NCBI RefSeq assembly: GCF_014486695.1
Contig: NZ_JACTAB010000001.1
Coordinates: forward strand, 62,001 to 126,000
Direction: 5' to 3'
Source: Flavobacterium buctense
GTDB lineage: Bacteria > Bacteroidota > Bacteroidia > Flavobacteriales > Flavobacteriaceae
Length of the DNA stretch: 64,000 nucleotides
Shown: positions 1-8,882 of the stretch, one piece after another
How the letters are laid out: the number at the start of each line of letters is the position of its first letter
How positions within the stretch are numbered: position 1 is the first letter of the stretch
Made by a program: the position numbers and the translations under genes
Notes under the pieces: model-generated
What the model was told of the DNA's origin: nothing
What the model saw: the letters and a program-made list of their open reading frames with translations, nothing else
Databases searched by the model: none

Positions 1-1
1 T

Positions 2-2134
2 GTAAACAATTATAAAAATGCCGAACAAAATTCAGACAACAAACACAAAGCCATACTACCACGTCTTTGGAGTAATGACCATATCGAGAATTATGTACAA
101 TTTACAGATATTCCAAAATTCACTTTAAATCAAAACTATCCTTACGAAGAGGATTTGGCACAATACGGTGTTGATATCGACAGCTTGAGTGAAGAACAAG
201 TTATGCAAGCTGTAGTTCAATTGAAAGATGAGATGCAGAAAAACATCAACGACTTCAAATCTGCTTATGCCCAAAAACAAATTGACAACGAAGATTATAT
301 TTCATTTCTAAAAAAATACAGTGATTATCTAATCGTGGAAAAACCTTCTACTTGGGACAATATCAGTTTCATGATCGAATACCAATTCGGATACATGTAC
401 GGAAGGTATTTGTTGTGGAATTTTGTCGGAAGACAAAATGATGTTCAAGGAAAATATGACAACCTCGATGGAAATTGGTTAAGTGGTATAAAATTCATAG
501 ACGAAGTACACTTAGGCAAAGGTTCTCAAGAAAATCTTCCGGATGATGTTATCAATAACAAAGGTCGAAATGTTTATTATTTCTTGCCATTCATCATTGG
601 GTTAATCGGATTGATGTACCACGCGCAGCGTAATTTAAAAAGCTTTTACGTTTTACTCATACTGTTCCTATTTACCGGTTTGGCCTTAAAAATTTACTTA
701 AACGAAAGACCATTTGAACCAAGAGAAAGAGATTATGCTCTCGTAGGTTCGTTCTATGTTTTTGCCCTTTGGATTGGATTTGGCGTATATGCCATCTACG
801 AAATAATTTCAGAGTACCTGAAATCAAAAATTGTTGGACCGGTTGTAATTGCCGCTTGCCTTTTAGCAGCGCCGATTTTGATGGCAACTCAAAACTGGGA
901 TGACCACGATCGTTCCAATAGATATACAGCTATAGCCATGGCTAAAAATTATCTCGAATCCTGCGAAAAAAATGCCATCCTGTTTACTATTGGCGACAAC
1001 GACACTTTCCCGTTATGGTATGCCCAAGAAATAGAAGGCATCAGAACCGATATTAAGATTGTAAATACCAGTTTATTTATGACCGATTGGTATATTGACC
1101 AAATGAAGTTTAAAACGTATGATGCTGATGGATTGCCTATTTCCTTCAACCACAATGAATACGTTGGTGACAAATTAGATTACGTAGCTCATATCCCAAA
1201 AACGGATGCTCGTTGGGACATCAAAGCTTTTATTGACTTTATCAAAGATCCTAGATCTACTATTGATTTACAAAACGGACAAACCATTCATTTTTTTCCA
1301 ACCAATAAAATCAGAATTCCGGTAGATAAAAATGCCATCATCAAGAATAAAGTGGTTAACAAAAAAGACTATGATTCTATAGTACCGTACATCGACTTAG
1401 ACATCAAAGGCAGTGCGATGTATAAAAATCGACTAATGATGTTAGATGTTTTGGCCAATAATAATTGGGAAAGACCTATTTACTTTACCGGTGGAAGTTT
1501 TGGGGATGATGATTATCTTTGGATGAAAGATTACCTACAACTAGACGGCTTAGTATATAAACTAGTACCGATAAAAACGCCAGTAGACAAAGATAACCCT
1601 TATGATATGGGCCAAATTGACAGTGAAAAAATGTATGATTTGGTCATGAACTGGAAATGGGGCAATGGCGATTTGACTACCATTTATCACGATCCAGAAA
1701 CCAGAAAAAACAGCATTTCATACCGTACCAATATGGCGCGATTAATGGAGCAATTAATCAATGAAGGCGATAAAGAAAAAGCCCAAAAAGTCATTGAATT
1801 AGCCTTGACCAAAATGCCTATGGATTATTACAGTTATTACACCATGGTTGAACCATTTGCTTCGGGTTATTATGAATTAGGCGAAAAAGCAAAAGCGCGT
1901 GAATTATTAGAAAAATTAATGACCAAGTACAAACAAAATCTGAAGTATTACGCCGGAATACAACCTTCTATTCAAAACGGAATTGCAACCGATATTATTA
2001 CCGATATTGAACGCTATAGAAGTTTGCTAATGGTAATGAAAGATCGCGGTGATTTGGAGTTTTACAATCAAAATAAACCGATATTTAATTCTTTTGTGCA
2101 ACGATTTACTCGTTTTGGAAGAGAACTAGAATAA
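2..2134 (+). CDS. DUF2723 family membrane protein (C-terminal part)
   Basis: This is the 3' part of a large DUF2723 protein (GT117, protein O-mannosyltransferase-like). The frame is open from base 2, so the true start lies before the window and the TTG at 155 is not the start. Hydrophobic segments around bases 575-690 and 740-890 are the end of the membrane core. They are followed by the soluble family signature IGDNDTFPLWYAQ near base 993 and a TPR-like helical tail with VIELALTKMP and KARELLEKL. Family members in Bacteroidota are usually about 1,000-1,100 residues, so roughly a third is missing. The likely role is sugar transfer to exported proteins or lipids at the inner membrane, inferred from family only. 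It ends in a clear terminator, so it is not co-transcribed with the next gene. Confidence 0.85.
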   Translation, partial: VNNYKNAEQNSDNKHKAILPRLWSNDHIENYVQFTDIPKFTLNQNYPYEEDLAQYGVDIDSLSEEQVMQAVVQLKDEMQKNINDFKSAYAQKQIDNEDYISFLKKYSDYLIVEKPSTWDNISFMIEYQFGYMYGRYLLWNFVGRQNDVQGKYDNLDGNWLSGIKFIDEVHLGKGSQENLPDDVINNKGRNVYYFLPFIIGLIGLMYHAQRNLKSFYVLLILFLFTGLALKIYLNERPFEPRERDYALVGSFYVFALWIGFGVYAIYEIISEYLKSKIVGPVVIAACLLAAPILMATQNWDDHDRSNRYTAIAMAKNYLESCEKNAILFTIGDNDTFPLWYAQEIEGIRTDIKIVNTSLFMTDWYIDQMKFKTYDADGLPISFNHNEYVGDKLDYVAHIPKTDARWDIKAFIDFIKDPRSTIDLQNGQTIHFFPTNKIRIPVDKNAIIKNKVVNKKDYDSIVPYIDLDIKGSAMYKNRLMMLDVLANNNWERPIYFTGGSFGDDDYLWMKDYLQLDGLVYKLVPIKTPVDKDNPYDMGQIDSEKMYDLVMNWKWGNGDLTTIYHDPETRKNSISYRTNMARLMEQLINEGDKEKAQKVIELALTKMPMDYYSYYTMVEPFASGYYELGEKAKARELLEKLMTKYKQNLKYYAGIQPSIQNGIATDIITDIERYRSLLMVMKDRGDLEFYNQNKPIFNSFVQRFTRFGRELE

Positions 2135-2156
2135 CCTTTTTTTTAAAAATTAGAAG

Positions 2157-2195
2157 ATGTGCCAATTTGACGATTCCTTTTGGCACATTTTTTTT
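2157..2195 (+). terminator. Rho-independent terminator after the DUF2723 gene
   Basis: Perfect 9-bp arms (ATGTGCCAA at 2157-2165 and TTGGCACAT at 2180-2188) enclose a 14-base loop and are followed by a run of T. The next gene starts only 12 bases further on, so its promoter must overlap this region. Confidence 0.85.
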
Positions 2196-2206
2196 ATATT
2201 TAGCCT

Positions 2207-2854
2207 ATGAGTTTATGGGTAAAAACAAACCGTTTCGTTAAGACTATCTTTCCCAATTACATTTGGGATATACCCAATGAGGAAAGAAAAATATTCTTAA
2301 CCTTTGACGACGGTCCAATTCCTGAAATCACCGAATGGACATTGGCACAATTAAAAAAACACAATGCCAAAGCCACCTTCTTTTGCATAGGTGACAATAT
2401 TCAAAAACATCCTGAAGTTTTTCAAAAAATTATAACTGAAAACCACGCCATAGGAAACCATACTTTTAATCATCTAAAAGGTTGGGGAACTTCTTTGGAA
2501 GACTATATTGAGAACACCAAAAAGTGTACACAAGCTATGGCCAACTGCCAACTGAACACTGAACACTGTCTACTATTTCGTCCTCCTTACGGCAAAATCA
2601 AACCTGCTCAAGCCCGAGCGCTCAGAAAATTAGGGTACAAAATAATTCTGTGGGATATTATCAGCATGGATTTTGACCAAACCATTTCACCTGAAAAATG
2701 TTTGGACAATGTTCTGAAGAATATTGAAAGTGGTAGCATTATCGTTTTTCACGATAGTGTTAAAGCTTGGAAAAACCTAGAATACGTTTTACCAAAAACT
2801 TTAGCATTCTTAAACGAAAATGGATTTGTTTGTGAAAAGATTGATTACAATTGA
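2207..2854 (+). CDS. Polysaccharide deacetylase family protein (NodB homology domain)
   Basis: Metal-dependent carbohydrate esterase family 4 enzyme, predicted to remove N-acetyl groups from a cell-envelope polysaccharide or peptidoglycan. The family motifs appear in order: TFDDGP (residues ~32-37, catalytic base and metal Asp), GNHTFNH (~84-90, metal-binding His pair), FRPPYGK (~125-131), ILWDI (~148) and IVFHDS (~183). At 215 residues it is just the catalytic domain. There is no clear signal peptide, only a short amphipathic start, so its location is uncertain. It converges on the thioredoxin-fold gene with a 10-base overlap of 3' ends. The stretch ANCQLNTEHCL just before the RPPYG motif is encoded by short repeated words (see findings) and looks like an insertion. 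Confidence 0.9.
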   Translation: MSLWVKTNRFVKTIFPNYIWDIPNEERKIFLTFDDGPIPEITEWTLAQLKKHNAKATFFCIGDNIQKHPEVFQKIITENHAIGNHTFNHLKGWGTSLEDYIENTKKCTQAMANCQLNTEHCLLFRPPYGKIKPAQARALRKLGYKIILWDIISMDFDQTISPEKCLDNVLKNIESGSIIVFHDSVKAWKNLEYVLPKTLAFLNENGFVCEKIDYN

Positions 2855-3141
2855 TCTTGAACCAATGCGATAATGCTATTAGCATCTAATTCCCCGGATT
2901 GTCTCCAAACCATTTGACCGTCTTTGTATATCATTAAAGTAGGCAAACCTTTGATACGCAAAGCATCGGCTAATTCCTGATTTTTGTCGACATCGATTTT
3001 GATCACTTTTGCTTTGTCGCCAAGAGCAGCTGCCACATCTCTGATAACAGGATGCATGGACACCGAGGATTCGTTCCATTCTGTGTAAAAGTCAATTAAC
3101 ACAGGTACTTGAGCGTTGATTAATTCTCCAAATTTTGACAT
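2845..3141 (-). CDS. Thioredoxin-fold protein without the CxxC active site
   Basis: A 98-residue protein with the thioredoxin pattern: VLIDFYTEW (beta strand before the active site), VIKIDVDKNQELA, and the cis-proline segment IKGLPTLMIYKDG. Where thioredoxin has WCGPC it has WNESSVSM, so both redox cysteines are missing and the protein contains no cysteine at all. It cannot be a dithiol reductase; a chaperone or protein-binding role is more likely (inference). The fold is otherwise complete, so this is a divergent family member rather than a pseudogene. The 3' end overlaps the deacetylase gene tail-to-tail. A TACATTTG -7 element lies 53 bases upstream, giving it its own promoter. Confidence 0.88.
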   Translation of the reverse strand: MSKFGELINAQVPVLIDFYTEWNESSVSMHPVIRDVAAALGDKAKVIKIDVDKNQELADALRIKGLPTLMIYKDGQMVWRQSGELDANSIIALVQDQL

Positions 3142-3194
3142 AAAACCAAAATAATTTTACCTTCTTTTAAAGACTAAGAAGAGATATTAAAGCA

Positions 3195-3202
3195 CAAATG
3201 TA
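3195..3202 (-). promoter_or_regulatory. Probable -7 element for the thioredoxin-fold gene
   Basis: On the minus strand the sequence reads TACATTTG, matching the Bacteroidota TAnnTTTG box, 53 bases before the start codon. No good TTG is seen 19 bases further up (the place reads TAG), so this is a partial match. Confidence 0.45.
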
Positions 3203-3216
3203 GCATTTTTAACTAA

Positions 3217-4449
3217 TTATGCTACTTTTTCCCCTTTTTTTAGTTCAAAAACAGTTATTTCCGGCCAAATCCCTACTCTACCGGGATAAGCATGAAAGCC
3301 TAATCCTCGATTTACATAGATATATCGACCAACATTTTCATATAATCCTGCCCATTGTTTGTATACATATTGCACCGGACTCCACTGAATAATTCCGGGT
3401 ATTTCAATTCCAAATTGCAAACCGTGCGTATGCCCAGAAAGCGTCAACTGAAAATGCTTGTCATGGTTTTTTACTTCATATTCCCAATGACTCGGATCAT
3501 GACTCATCAAGATTTTGAAATCTTCTGCCGTCAATCCTTCAGAAGCTTTGAGCAAATCACCTGCTTGTTTGAAGTTTTTTCCCCAATTTTCAACGCCAAC
3601 AATGGCTATCTCGCTATCGCCTTTTTTGATTTTGGCATGTTGGTTCAACAACAAATCAAAACCAATATCACCGTACAATTTTTTGATGGCTTCAAAATTT
3701 TCATCTTTAGCGGTTTGAGATGGCCAATCAATGTATTCACCATAATCATGATTTCCTAAAACGGCAAACTTGCCATATTCGTGAGTGTCAATTTTATTAA
3801 ACGTATCGATCCACGGATGCATTTCGGAGGCATGAGTATTCACAATGTCTCCGGTAAACAACATCATGTCTGTCTTGTGCTCATTAATCAAATCAACCGC
3901 ATATTGTATTTTTTCGGCATCGTCAAAACTACCACTGTGAACGTCTGAAATTTGGGTAATCGTGAAACCATCAAAATCTTCGGGTAAATCAGGAAAGAAT
4001 AACGTTTGTTTGATAACCCTGAAGTTGTATTTTCCTTTGGTCATTCCGTACAAAAGCGAAGTAAACGGAATAGCCGCCATTACCAAAGCGACCTGACTAA
4101 CAAATCGCCTTCTATCAGGCAAAAAACCACCATTGTCATTGTCGCCCATAAAATGCGTAATTGTTCCTGAAAAAACTCGGTAAACATCTTCCAATAACAT
4201 GAAGAAAGTCAGAATCATTTTCGGAATAAACAGCAACAATAGCAACCCAAAAGTGAGTAATGTTTTGCTGTTTTGCCCAACTCTGCGATCAAACTGAGAA
4301 AATTGGTAGACTATATAGAGGATTGCCGCTATTGAAATTACTTGATAGGCAACCAAAATCCATCTCGACTTAGTGATGGTTCTAAAAGCCTGAAAAGCAT
4401 AAACTTCAATAATCGCAACAAAAAGGAAGAAGAAAATCCAACGAAGCAT
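3217..4449 (-). CDS. Membrane-anchored metallophosphoesterase
   Basis: Calcineurin-type phosphoesterase of the YkuE/YaeI kind. Residues 1-150 carry about four hydrophobic segments (MLRWIFFFLFVAIIEVYAF first, then ~30-50, ~65-85, ~115-135). The C-terminal catalytic domain has every metal-binding motif: ISDVHSG (~167, DxH), FTGDIVN (~198, GD), LGNHDYG (~229, GNHD), MSHDP (~312) and SGHTHG (~334, GHxH). The relatives that are known hydrolyse phosphoesters such as UDP-diacylglucosamine or other lipid-linked substrates; the substrate here cannot be told. It is a single gene, upstream of the thioredoxin-fold gene on the same strand but probably transcribed separately. Confidence 0.88.
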   Translation of the reverse strand: MLRWIFFFLFVAIIEVYAFQAFRTITKSRWILVAYQVISIAAILYIVYQFSQFDRRVGQNSKTLLTFGLLLLLFIPKMILTFFMLLEDVYRVFSGTITHFMGDNDNGGFLPDRRRFVSQVALVMAAIPFTSLLYGMTKGKYNFRVIKQTLFFPDLPEDFDGFTITQISDVHSGSFDDAEKIQYAVDLINEHKTDMMLFTGDIVNTHASEMHPWIDTFNKIDTHEYGKFAVLGNHDYGEYIDWPSQTAKDENFEAIKKLYGDIGFDLLLNQHAKIKKGDSEIAIVGVENWGKNFKQAGDLLKASEGLTAEDFKILMSHDPSHWEYEVKNHDKHFQLTLSGHTHGLQFGIEIPGIIQWSPVQYVYKQWAGLYENVGRYIYVNRGLGFHAYPGRVGIWPEITVFELKKGEKVA

Positions 4450-4584
4450 GATTCATAAATTTTCAGCAAAATAACAAAGAATCAGAGCATTATTATCTTT
4501 CATTTAGCTAAATTTAACTAAAATATTTCTCTTCTTCATCTTTTAAAGTTTCGCTACATTTACACTTTATAATTTATTTCGAAA

Positions 4585-7443
4585 ATGTCACAACAAAAAC
4601 GCCTTTTCCTGCTCGATGCTTACGCCTTAATTTTCCGTGGTTATTACGCTTTTATCAAAAATCCCCGAATCAATTCAAAAGGAATGGATACTTCGGCCAT
4701 TATGGGTTTTATGAACTCTTTGATGGATGTGATTAAACGCGAAAAACCCGACCATTTAGCGGTAGCTTTTGACAAAGGCGGAAGCGATTATCGCTACGAA
4801 ATGTACCAAGAATACAAAGCACATCGTGACGAAACGCCGGAAGCCATTAAAATTGCCGTGCCATACATTCAAGAATTGTTAAAGGCCATGCACATTCCGA
4901 TTATGGAAAAAGCCGGTTTTGAAGCCGATGACTTAATTGGAACCTTAGCCAAGCAAGCCGAAAAAGAAGGCTTTCAAGTCTTTATGGTGACGCCCGATAA
5001 AGATTTTGCCCAACTGGTTTCCGAAAATATTTTCATGTACAAACCGGCACGAATGGGGAACGACATAGAAATTTGGGGCATTCCGGAAGTGTTGGCCAAA
5101 TTTGAGATAGAAAGACCGGAACAAGTCATCGATTTTCTCGGAATGATGGGCGATTCTGCGGATAATATTCCCGGATTTCCCGGTGTTGGTGAAGTAACAG
5201 CGAAGAAATTATTAAAGGAATTCGGTTCGATGGAAAACCTTTTGGAAAATACCGACAAACTAAAAGGCGCTTTAAAAGACAAAATCGAGAACAATAAAGA
5301 ACTCGGAATTCTATCTAAAAAATTAGCTCGAATTCTACTCGATTGTCCGGTGACTTTTGACGCAACCGATTTCGAATTATCAAAACCCGATATCGAAAAA
5401 ACAGATGCTTTGTTTATGGAATTGGAATTCCGTCAAATGAAGGCGCAATTCGACAAACTATTCGGCACCGGAAAAGAATATGATGAAATTGAATCTAATG
5501 GCAATGACAATGGCAATGATCAAAAAGTGGCTAAGAAACCTGTTGCTAAAAAATCCAACGAAGACCAATTTGATTTATTTGGTTTTTCCGATGAAGAAAG
5601 CGATGAGCCGAAACATAATTCTTATTATGCCACTTTAGAAACCACCAATCATACTTATCAAATTGTTCAAGGCGACTTAGGAACCAAATTGTTTCTACAA
5701 AACCTAATGAACCAAACTTCAGTCTGCTTCGACACAGAAACTACCGGAATTGACACGCTTCATGCAGAATTAGTCGGCATGTCTTTCTCATTTGAAAAAG
5801 GCAAAGCTTTCTACGTTCCGTTTCCTGAAAACCGTGAAGAAGCACAAACATTAGCCGACAAATTCAAACCGTTTTTTGAAAGCGAAACCATTGAAAAGAT
5901 TGGCCAAAACATTAAATATGATTTAAAGATTCTTTCCAATTACGGTATTTCTGTAAAAGGAAAATTATTCGACACCATGATTGCGCATTATTTAATCAAT
6001 CCCGATATGCGTCACAATATGGATGTTTTGAGTGAAACGTATTTAAAATATTCGCCAAAATCCATCGAAACATTAATTGGTAAAAAAGGCAAAGGTCAGT
6101 TGTCGATGCGAGACGTGCCTTTGGAAGACATCAAAGAATACGCCGCAGAAGATGCTGATATTACGCTTCAATTAAAAGAAATTTTCAGTCCGATTTTAGA
6201 CAGAGCCGAAACCAAAAAACTATTCGAAGAAATCGAAATTCCATTAATTCCGGTCTTAGCCGCCATGGAAACTGAAGGCATTCGCTTGGATGTTGATTTC
6301 CTAAAATCGATGTCGGTTGATATGCAAAAAGAAATCAATCTTTTTGAGCAAAAAATTTACGAAACGGCCGGCGAAAAATTCAATTTGGCTTCCCCAAAAC
6401 AACTCGGAGAAGTATTATTTGACAAAATGAAAATCGGCGGTACCAAACAAAAGAAAACCAAAACCGGACAATACGCGACCGGCGAAGAAGTATTGAGTTA
6501 TTTGGCCAACGAACACCAAATCGTAAAAGATATTTTAGAGTGGCGTCAAATGGTAAAATTGCAAAGTACTTATATCGAGGCATTGCCAAATCAAGTCGAT
6601 GCCAAAACCCAACGCGTTCATACCGATTACATGCAAACCGTTGCCGCAACCGGTCGATTGAGTTCGAATAATCCGAACCTGCAAAACATTCCGATTCGTA
6701 CCGAACGCGGACGTTTGATTAGAAAAGCATTTATCGCTCGTGATGAAAATTTCACCTTACTTTCTGCCGATTACTCGCAGATTGAATTGAGAATTATTGC
6801 CGCTTTATCGGGCGAAGAAAATATGATTAAAGCCTTCCAAAACAACGAAGACATTCACAGAAGTACGGCTGCGAAAGTATTCAATGTAGCTTTAGAAGAA
6901 GTCACCAAAGAACAACGAAGCAATGCCAAAACAGTAAACTTTGGCATCATATACGGCGTTTCTGCTTTTGGATTGAGCAACCAAACTTCTTTGTCAAGAA
7001 GTGAAAGTGCGGCACTCATTGATGCCTACTACAAAACCTATCCGAAACTAAAATCATACATGTCAGACCAAGTAGATTTTGCCAGAGAAAATGGCTATGT
7101 ACAAACAGTTTTGGGAAGACGACGTTATTTAAAAGACATCAACTCAGCCAATGCTGTAGTTAGAAGTGGCGCTGAACGAAATGCCGTAAACGCACCCATT
7201 CAAGGAAGCGCCGCCGATATCATCAAAATTGCGATGATCAACATTCACAAGAAGCTGACTAGTGAAAACTGGCAATCTAAAATGCTTTTACAAGTGCATG
7301 ATGAGCTTGTTTTTGATGTACACAACTCAGAATTAGAAAAAATCAAACCGCTAATCAAACACGAAATGGAAAATGCCTTCAAGCTAACTGTTCCGTTGGA
7401 AGTTGAACTCGGTAGCGGGAAAAATTGGCTCGAAGCACATTAA
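4585..7443 (+). CDS. polA: DNA polymerase I
   Basis: Full-length three-domain PolA of 952 residues. The N-terminal 5'-3' exonuclease begins LFLLDAYALIFRGYYAF and carries the acidic helix-3-turn region ending in GMMGDSADNIPGFPGVGEVTAKKLL. The 3'-5' proofreading domain looks active: FDTETTG (Asp383, Glu385), IGQNIKYDLKIL, and YAAEDADIT. The polymerase domain shows motif A LSADYSQIELR (Asp729), motif B with SNAKTVNFGIIYGVS (~780), and motif C QVHDELV (His905-Asp906). A charged low-complexity linker (about residues 308-335) separates the first two domains. Role: Okazaki fragment processing and gap filling in repair. A strong bidirectional terminator follows. Confidence 0.98.
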   Translation: MSQQKRLFLLDAYALIFRGYYAFIKNPRINSKGMDTSAIMGFMNSLMDVIKREKPDHLAVAFDKGGSDYRYEMYQEYKAHRDETPEAIKIAVPYIQELLKAMHIPIMEKAGFEADDLIGTLAKQAEKEGFQVFMVTPDKDFAQLVSENIFMYKPARMGNDIEIWGIPEVLAKFEIERPEQVIDFLGMMGDSADNIPGFPGVGEVTAKKLLKEFGSMENLLENTDKLKGALKDKIENNKELGILSKKLARILLDCPVTFDATDFELSKPDIEKTDALFMELEFRQMKAQFDKLFGTGKEYDEIESNGNDNGNDQKVAKKPVAKKSNEDQFDLFGFSDEESDEPKHNSYYATLETTNHTYQIVQGDLGTKLFLQNLMNQTSVCFDTETTGIDTLHAELVGMSFSFEKGKAFYVPFPENREEAQTLADKFKPFFESETIEKIGQNIKYDLKILSNYGISVKGKLFDTMIAHYLINPDMRHNMDVLSETYLKYSPKSIETLIGKKGKGQLSMRDVPLEDIKEYAAEDADITLQLKEIFSPILDRAETKKLFEEIEIPLIPVLAAMETEGIRLDVDFLKSMSVDMQKEINLFEQKIYETAGEKFNLASPKQLGEVLFDKMKIGGTKQKKTKTGQYATGEEVLSYLANEHQIVKDILEWRQMVKLQSTYIEALPNQVDAKTQRVHTDYMQTVAATGRLSSNNPNLQNIPIRTERGRLIRKAFIARDENFTLLSADYSQIELRIIAALSGEENMIKAFQNNEDIHRSTAAKVFNVALEEVTKEQRSNAKTVNFGIIYGVSAFGLSNQTSLSRSESAALIDAYYKTYPKLKSYMSDQVDFARENGYVQTVLGRRRYLKDINSANAVVRSGAERNAVNAPIQGSAADIIKIAMINIHKKLTSENWQSKMLLQVHDELVFDVHNSELEKIKPLIKHEMENAFKLTVPLEVELGSGKNWLEAH

Positions 7444-7446
7444 AAT

Positions 7447-7484
7447 AAAAAAAGGCAACCATTATAAATCGTTGCCTTTTTTTT
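7447..7484. terminator. Bidirectional terminator between polA and the DOMON gene
   Basis: GGCAAC (7454-7459) pairs with GTTGCC (7471-7476). The flanking A-run and T-run extend the stem and act as U-tracts on both strands, fitting the convergent genes on either side. Confidence 0.85.
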
Positions 7485-7502
7485 ATAAAACTATTTTAGA
7501 TC

Positions 7503-8264
7503 TTATTCAATAATAATTTTTTTCCATACTTTTTGAGCAGTATTTTGCAGTTCAATCAAATAGACACCGGCTGAAAGACCTTCGATATTGATTTGTGTTG
7601 CATTAGCACTGTCAACTTTTATCGATTTTACAAAATTACCCGTTATAGTATAAATAGACACTTGTTCTAAGGCAGTTCTAGTATTGATAGTAAAATTACC
7701 ATTAGAAGGATTTGGGAAAATCTGTGAAGCATTTAAAGAGAAATCTTCAACTCCAAGAGTGGTGAAAGCTACACTTGTATTTGAAACTCTGTTTCCGGCA
7801 CCATGATAAGCCAAGGAAAAAGAACTTGAATTTCCGTGAGCAATAGCAATTCCAATAGTGCTGTTGCTGTATACAAAATCAAAGTCGGTAGCATCAGGTG
7901 AATTAAATGCTCTTGTGGCAACTATTGTTCTAACTCCGGTTGTTACGGTGTTTGATGTAACGGTCCAATTGTTTTGAGCATCTGCAGTAGGTGCCGATCC
8001 AATTCCGTTATGTGTTGCATCTACCAGGATAGTTCCATTGTAATAAACGACATCACTGTCAGCTTCCATACCGCCGGCAAATTGTCCAAATTGACACGCC
8101 AACCATCGGTCTGAAGGACCAACTATAGTTAATGTTGCGGTTTGTGTATCATTGTTAAGTAAAATATTGGCACTGATATTCGATACAGAAACAGTGTTCG
8201 AAATCTTTGACTGTGACCAACCAAATAATGGTAAAGCAAGAAGTAATAAAGTAATTTTTTTCAT
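7503..8264 (-). CDS. Secreted DOMON-like domain protein with T9SS sorting domain
   Basis: A 253-residue exported protein. Residues 1-17 are a signal peptide (MKKITLLLLALPLFGWSQ). Residues ~20-165 resemble a DOMON domain: SDRWLACQFGQFAGGMEADSDVVYY, then DFDFVYSNSTIGIAIAHG and LAYHGAG. In haem-binding DOMON proteins a Met in the GGM.GAD-like loop and a distal His bind the haem, and both a Met (GGMEAD) and a His (AYHG) are present here. Residues ~178-253 are a type IX secretion sorting domain (IFPNPSNGNFTI ... LSAGVYLIELQN ... KKIIIE), so the protein should reach the cell surface or medium. It lies 5 bases after the ankyrin gene, in one operon. The DOMON call rests on pattern recognition and needs a profile search. 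Confidence 0.75.
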   Translation of the reverse strand: MKKITLLLLALPLFGWSQSKISNTVSVSNISANILLNNDTQTATLTIVGPSDRWLACQFGQFAGGMEADSDVVYYNGTILVDATHNGIGSAPTADAQNNWTVTSNTVTTGVRTIVATRAFNSPDATDFDFVYSNSTIGIAIAHGNSSSFSLAYHGAGNRVSNTSVAFTTLGVEDFSLNASQIFPNPSNGNFTINTRTALEQVSIYTITGNFVKSIKVDSANATQINIEGLSAGVYLIELQNTAQKVWKKIIIE

Positions 8265-8269
8265 AGTAT

Positions 8270-8800
8270 CTATTTTAATAAGTTTATAATTTCTTCATTC
8301 TCTGAGAAAGTTGCATATTCAAATGCTGTTTTCCCTTTATTATCTGTTAAATTTTTATCTGCTTTATGAGCTAGCAATAATTTAATCATTTCAATATTTT
8401 TAAACTGTACTGCATACATCAGCGCTGTTGTTCCTTGGTTGTCAATAATATTTAAATCGGCTTTTTTATCAATTAGTAACTTTCCAATTTCATTATTTCC
8501 TTTTACAATGCAAGCCATCAATGCCGAACCCATATTGGTTTTAACATCAAGATTAGCTCCATTTTCAATAAAATATTTTGCTACAGTATTGTTTCCTTTG
8601 TAACACGCCAAAACCAATGCCGTAAATCCATTTTCATTTACGGAATTTAAGCTACTTGGGTTTGAATTAACAAATTCTTTGGCTTGTTCGATTGTCCCTT
8701 TTCTGGCAATATCAAAAATATTGGTTGCTTCCTGACAAAACATGAAGTTAACACAGAACATAAAAAACAAACCGGAGAGAATCTTCTTCATTGATATCAT
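8270..8800 (-). CDS. Exported ankyrin-repeat protein
   Basis: A 176-residue protein with an N-terminal signal peptide (hydrophobic ILSGLFFMFCVNFMFCQ) and four to five ankyrin repeats covering residues ~28-176. Each repeat has the GxTALxxA...xxxxVxxLLxxGA pattern (for example NGFTALVLACYKGN, QGTTALMYAVQFKN, KGKTAFEYA). It probably works in the periplasm. Two start codons are possible, 8800 (MIS) or 8791 (MKKIL); the A-rich stretch before 8800 favours the longer form. It is the first gene of a two-gene operon with the DOMON protein. Small periplasmic ankyrin proteins are known to support haem enzymes in other bacteria (AnkB with catalase in Pseudomonas), which fits a haem-binding DOMON partner. 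That link is inference. Confidence 0.85.
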   Translation of the reverse strand: MISMKKILSGLFFMFCVNFMFCQEATNIFDIARKGTIEQAKEFVNSNPSSLNSVNENGFTALVLACYKGNNTVAKYFIENGANLDVKTNMGSALMACIVKGNNEIGKLLIDKKADLNIIDNQGTTALMYAVQFKNIEMIKLLLAHKADKNLTDNKGKTAFEYATFSENEEIINLLK

Positions 8801-8812
8801 TTTTAGATTTTA

Positions 8813-8820
8813 CAAATTTA
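8813..8820 (-). promoter_or_regulatory. -7 element of the ankyrin-DOMON operon
   Basis: TAAATTTG on the minus strand, matching TAnnTTTG, 12 bases ahead of the start at 8800. A TTTG lies upstream, but only 14 bases away rather than 19, so the -33 element is not convincing. Confidence 0.45.
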
Positions 8821-8864
8821 TAATAAAAAAAGAGCAAACCGCTACTGATTAAGGTTGACATTAG

Positions 8865-8881
8865 GTAAACACATGGTTTAC
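8865..8881. promoter_or_regulatory. Candidate operator: 17-bp palindrome
   Basis: GTAAAC, five bases, GTTTAC: a perfect inverted repeat with 6-bp arms directly after the lacI-family stop codon and about 45 bases upstream of the ankyrin -7 box. Size and symmetry suit a dimeric LacI-type regulator, but the usual central CG is absent and only one copy is seen. Confidence 0.3.
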
Positions 8882-8882
8882 T

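Noticed and set aside
3355..3759. Long antisense frame inside the metallophosphoesterase gene
   Set aside because: Shadow of a gene with complete catalytic motifs on the other strand; no start signals and no family resemblance.
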